Source of the DNA: Tissierellia bacterium
GTDB lineage: Bacteria > Bacillota > Clostridia > Tissierellales > Dethiosulfatibacteraceae
Reading direction: 5' to 3'
Assembly: GCA_007116605.1 (NCBI GenBank)
Contig: SKID01000101.1
Location: 1 to 7,579, forward strand
Length of the DNA stretch: 7,579 nt
Made by a program: the position numbers and the translations under genes. Positions 5,681 to 7,579 of this stretch are shown here, piece after piece; the stretch's first letter is position 1; every line of letters starts with the position of its first letter. The notes under the pieces were generated by a model. The model was not told the origin of the DNA. It searched no databases and worked only from the letters and a program-made list of their open reading frames with translations.

Positions 5681-6688
5681 ATGACAAAAGTAAATTTTAA
5701 ATCATATTTGTTTAACATTGTTGCCATCCTCTCTGTTTTTGTATTGATTCAAATACTTATAGCAAATGGTACCTTGTCTCGCTATTATGTTTCTATTTTA
5801 ATTTTCATTTGTATCAATATTATATTGGCGACTAGCCTTAATTTAGCCACTGGATTTCTAGGACAATTGACTTTGGGCCACGCTGGTTTTATGGCTGTTG
5901 GCGCTTATGGCTCCGCTTTAACCGCTATTTATTTACGATCTAATGATATCCTTACAGGTGGCATAGGTCTCTTATTAGTATCCATTATCGTTGGTGGACT
6001 GTTTGCTGGTATCATGGGTATTGTCATAGGTGTACCTGCCTTAAGATTACGTGGAGATTATCTAGCCATTATTACTTTAGGGTTTGGAGAAGTCATCCGT
6101 GTGGTTATTAATAATCTTGCTTTTACAGGGGGTGCTAAGGGATTAACAGGCATTCCAAGACTGGTCAATATCAGCAATGCTTTTTGGATTATGGCTTTTG
6201 TAGTCACTGTCCTTTATACTTTAACTAATTCTCGTCAAGGGCGTGCCATTATTTCCATTAGAGAAGATGAAATTGCCGCAGAAGCTGTAGGTATTCAAAC
6301 CACTCGTTATAAAGTCATGGGCTTTGCCATAGCTGCCTTTTTTGCGGGTATTGGTGGTGGTCTCTATGCTCATTTTATAGCCTTTTTAGATCCCAATACC
6401 TTTAACTTTATGCGTTCAGTTGAAATCCTTGTCATTGTTGTCTTAGGAGGCATGGGAAGTTTGACTGGTTCTGTCATGTCTGCTGTTGTCTTGACTATCC
6501 TACCTGAAGCATTGAGAGACTTCGCAATTTATCGCCTTCTCATCTATTCTGGATTATTAGTTGTCATGATGATTTTTAGACCTCAAGGTATCTTTGGAAC
6601 AACAGAATTCTCTTTAGCTGGTGCTATCAAAAAACTAAGATACAATCAAATTGTATCTCCTCGAAAAAAAGTTAAGGAGGACGATTAA
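5681..6688 (+). CDS. livM: LIV-type ABC transporter permease LivM
   Basis: This is the second membrane subunit of the importer, expected to pair with LivH. The product is 335 aa. Family motifs are GFLGQLTLGHAGFMAVGAY (58-76), RLRGDYLAIITLGFGEVIR (122-140) followed by FTGGAKGLTGIP (148-159), the coupling loop GRAIISIREDEIAAEAVGI (187-205), VVLGGMGSLTGS (253-264) and the C-terminal FRPQGIFG (299-306). A basic, hydrophilic tail (about 315-335) extends beyond the last helix. The start is ATG 5681 with AGAAGGTG (5668-5675) 5 nt upstream, inside the end of livH. The last codons contain the livG ribosome binding site. Confidence 0.95.
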   Translation: MTKVNFKSYLFNIVAILSVFVLIQILIANGTLSRYYVSILIFICINIILATSLNLATGFLGQLTLGHAGFMAVGAYGSALTAIYLRSNDILTGGIGLLLVSIIVGGLFAGIMGIVIGVPALRLRGDYLAIITLGFGEVIRVVINNLAFTGGAKGLTGIPRLVNISNAFWIMAFVVTVLYTLTNSRQGRAIISIREDEIAAEAVGIQTTRYKVMGFAIAAFFAGIGGGLYAHFIAFLDPNTFNFMRSVEILVIVVLGGMGSLTGSVMSAVVLTILPEALRDFAIYRLLIYSGLLVVMMIFRPQGIFGTTEFSLAGAIKKLRYNQIVSPRKKVKEDD

Positions 6689-6689
6689 T

Positions 6690-7448
6690 ATGGCTCTATT
6701 AGAAACTAAAGGACTGGGTATGCAGTTTGGTGGATTAAAAGCTGTTGATAATTTTGAAATTGCTATTAATGATCACGAATTAGTCGGACTCATTGGACCT
6801 AACGGCGCAGGCAAAACGACCATTTTTAACATGTTAACAGGTGTCTATCTTCCTACAGATGGAGATATTACCCTTGACGGCATGAGTATTGTAGGTAAAA
6901 AGCCTTATCAAATTGTTAAAATGGGTGCCGCAAGGACTTTTCAGAATATTCGTCTTTTTAAAGATTTATCTGTCGCTGATAATATTAAAATTGCTTACCA
7001 CAACGAAATGAAATACACCACTTTAGAAGGGATTTTACGAACTAAACGCTATTGGCAAGAAGAAGCTAAAGCACATCAAGAAGCCATTGATTTTTTAAGC
7101 ATATTTAATATGCAGGATTACGCTGAAACCATGGCAAAAAATTTACCATACGGTAAACAAAGAAAATTAGAGATTGCTCGTGCTTTAGCCACTAATCCAA
7201 GAATTTTGTTGCTGGATGAGCCTGCTGCAGGGATGAATCCCCATGAGACAAAAGAGCTCATGGAAACCATTCACTTTATCAGAGACAAATTTAATATTGC
7301 GATTTTGCTAATTGAACATGATATGAGTTTGGTTATGGGAATCTGCGAACGCATTGTTGTGGTGGATTATGGAAAAATAATCGCCACAGGAACACCTGAT
7401 GAAATCAAAAACAACATGGATGTTATCAGGGTTTATTTAGGAGAGTAG
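6690..7448 (+). CDS. livG: LIV-type ABC transporter ATP-binding protein LivG
   Basis: This is a cytoplasmic ATPase subunit that powers the importer, normally as a heterodimer with LivF. I chose ATG 6690, with AAGGAGG (6674-6680) 9 nt upstream, one base after the livM stop. The frame is open back to a TTG at 6651, but those codons would translate the ribosome binding site itself. The product is 252 aa, normal for LivG. Motifs are Walker A GPNGAGKTT (36-44), Q-loop ARTFQNIRLF (Gln85), ABC signature LPYGK (152-156, the family's variant of LSGGQ) leading into QRKLEIARAL, Walker B ILLLDEP (172-178, catalytic Glu177) and the H-loop His210 in LLIEHD. The C-terminal GTPDEIKNN...VYLGE is typical. All catalytic residues are present. 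Confidence 0.96.
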   Translation: MALLETKGLGMQFGGLKAVDNFEIAINDHELVGLIGPNGAGKTTIFNMLTGVYLPTDGDITLDGMSIVGKKPYQIVKMGAARTFQNIRLFKDLSVADNIKIAYHNEMKYTTLEGILRTKRYWQEEAKAHQEAIDFLSIFNMQDYAETMAKNLPYGKQRKLEIARALATNPRILLLDEPAAGMNPHETKELMETIHFIRDKFNIAILLIEHDMSLVMGICERIVVVDYGKIIATGTPDEIKNNMDVIRVYLGE

Positions 7449-7456
7449 GTGATTTT

Positions 7457-7579
7457 ATGCTGATAGTCAAAGATATTAATGTGTTTTATGGCAAAATACA
7501 TGCCATCCATAATTTAAGCTTTCATGTTAACGAAGGTGAAATTGTCACACTTATTGGTGCCAATGGAGCAGGAAAGTCA
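7457..7579 (+). CDS. livF: LIV-type ABC transporter ATP-binding protein LivF (5' part only)
   Basis: This is the second ATPase subunit, cut by the window end. The first 41 codons are visible. They begin MLIVKDINVFYGKIHAIHNL and run into the Walker A motif, ending GANGAGKS with the frame exactly at the last base. The IxxxYGxxxAI start and GANGAGKS, rather than GPNGAGKT, are typical of LivF and distinguish it from LivG. The start is ATG 7457, 8 nt after the livG stop, with AGGTGA (7447-7452) as ribosome binding site. The order H-M-G-F supports the assignment. Confidence 0.92.
   Translation, partial: MLIVKDINVFYGKIHAIHNLSFHVNEGEIVTLIGANGAGKS

Noticed and set aside
6651..6689. TTG 6651 as the livG start
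   Set aside because: The extra codons translate the ribosome binding site AAGGAGG and overlap the end of livM; ATG 6690 has ideal spacing and gives the normal family length.
7205..7225. Non-canonical LivG signature and Walker B neighbourhood as evidence of a dead ATPase
   Set aside because: LPYGK in place of LSGGQ is a normal variant in this subfamily, and the Walker A Lys, catalytic Glu and H-loop His are all present.
1..7579. CRISPR arrays, insertion sequences, attachment sites or T-box leaders
   Set aside because: I saw no regularly spaced repeats, transposase genes, target-site duplications or T-box consensus sequence on either strand.

Overview
The window looks like a piece of a low-GC Firmicutes chromosome, most likely from Clostridia. 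The signs are AT-rich intergenic DNA, strong AGGAGG-type ribosome binding sites, an apparent TTG start codon, a genome-encoded tRNA CCA end and Gram-positive-style gene content. I cannot name a species. Nothing suggests phage, plasmid or IS DNA.

Layout, left to right. (1) 1-1123 (+): an untranslated leader with possible alternative hairpins, then a Ca2+/Na+ antiporter (CaCA family) gene that is complete except for an in-frame TAA at codon 30. (2) 1178-1200: a bidirectional terminator between that gene and a tRNA-Lys(UUU) gene on the minus strand (1213-1288), which has its own promoter. (3) 1402-2688 (-): purA, adenylosuccinate synthetase, with a candidate promoter at 2872-2900 that would give a leader of about 175 nt. 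(4) 2699-3440: a long, AT-rich divergent intergenic region holding the purA leader and promoter, several dyad symmetries and the promoter of the next operon. (5) 3441-7579 (+): a LIV-type (HAAT family) amino acid ABC importer operon in the order livK-livH-livM-livG-livF. LivF is cut by the window end.

The importer works as a unit. The lipoprotein LivK captures the ligand, the LivH/LivM membrane pair forms the channel, and the LivG/LivF ATPases drive transport. livK is separated from livH by 210 bp containing a strong hairpin terminator or attenuator, which would let the binding protein be made in excess. livH, livM, livG and livF are packed within a few bases of each other.

The least explained feature is a roughly 70-nt element present twice, at 2774-2843 (between purA and livK) and 4654-4725 (between livK and livH). 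Both copies share three sequence blocks at almost identical spacing and can fold, but I do not recognise the element as a known riboswitch or repeat. It is either an unassigned structured RNA or a small dispersed intergenic repeat. The other point to check is the nonsense codon in the antiporter gene. The remaining genes are ordinary housekeeping and transport genes.
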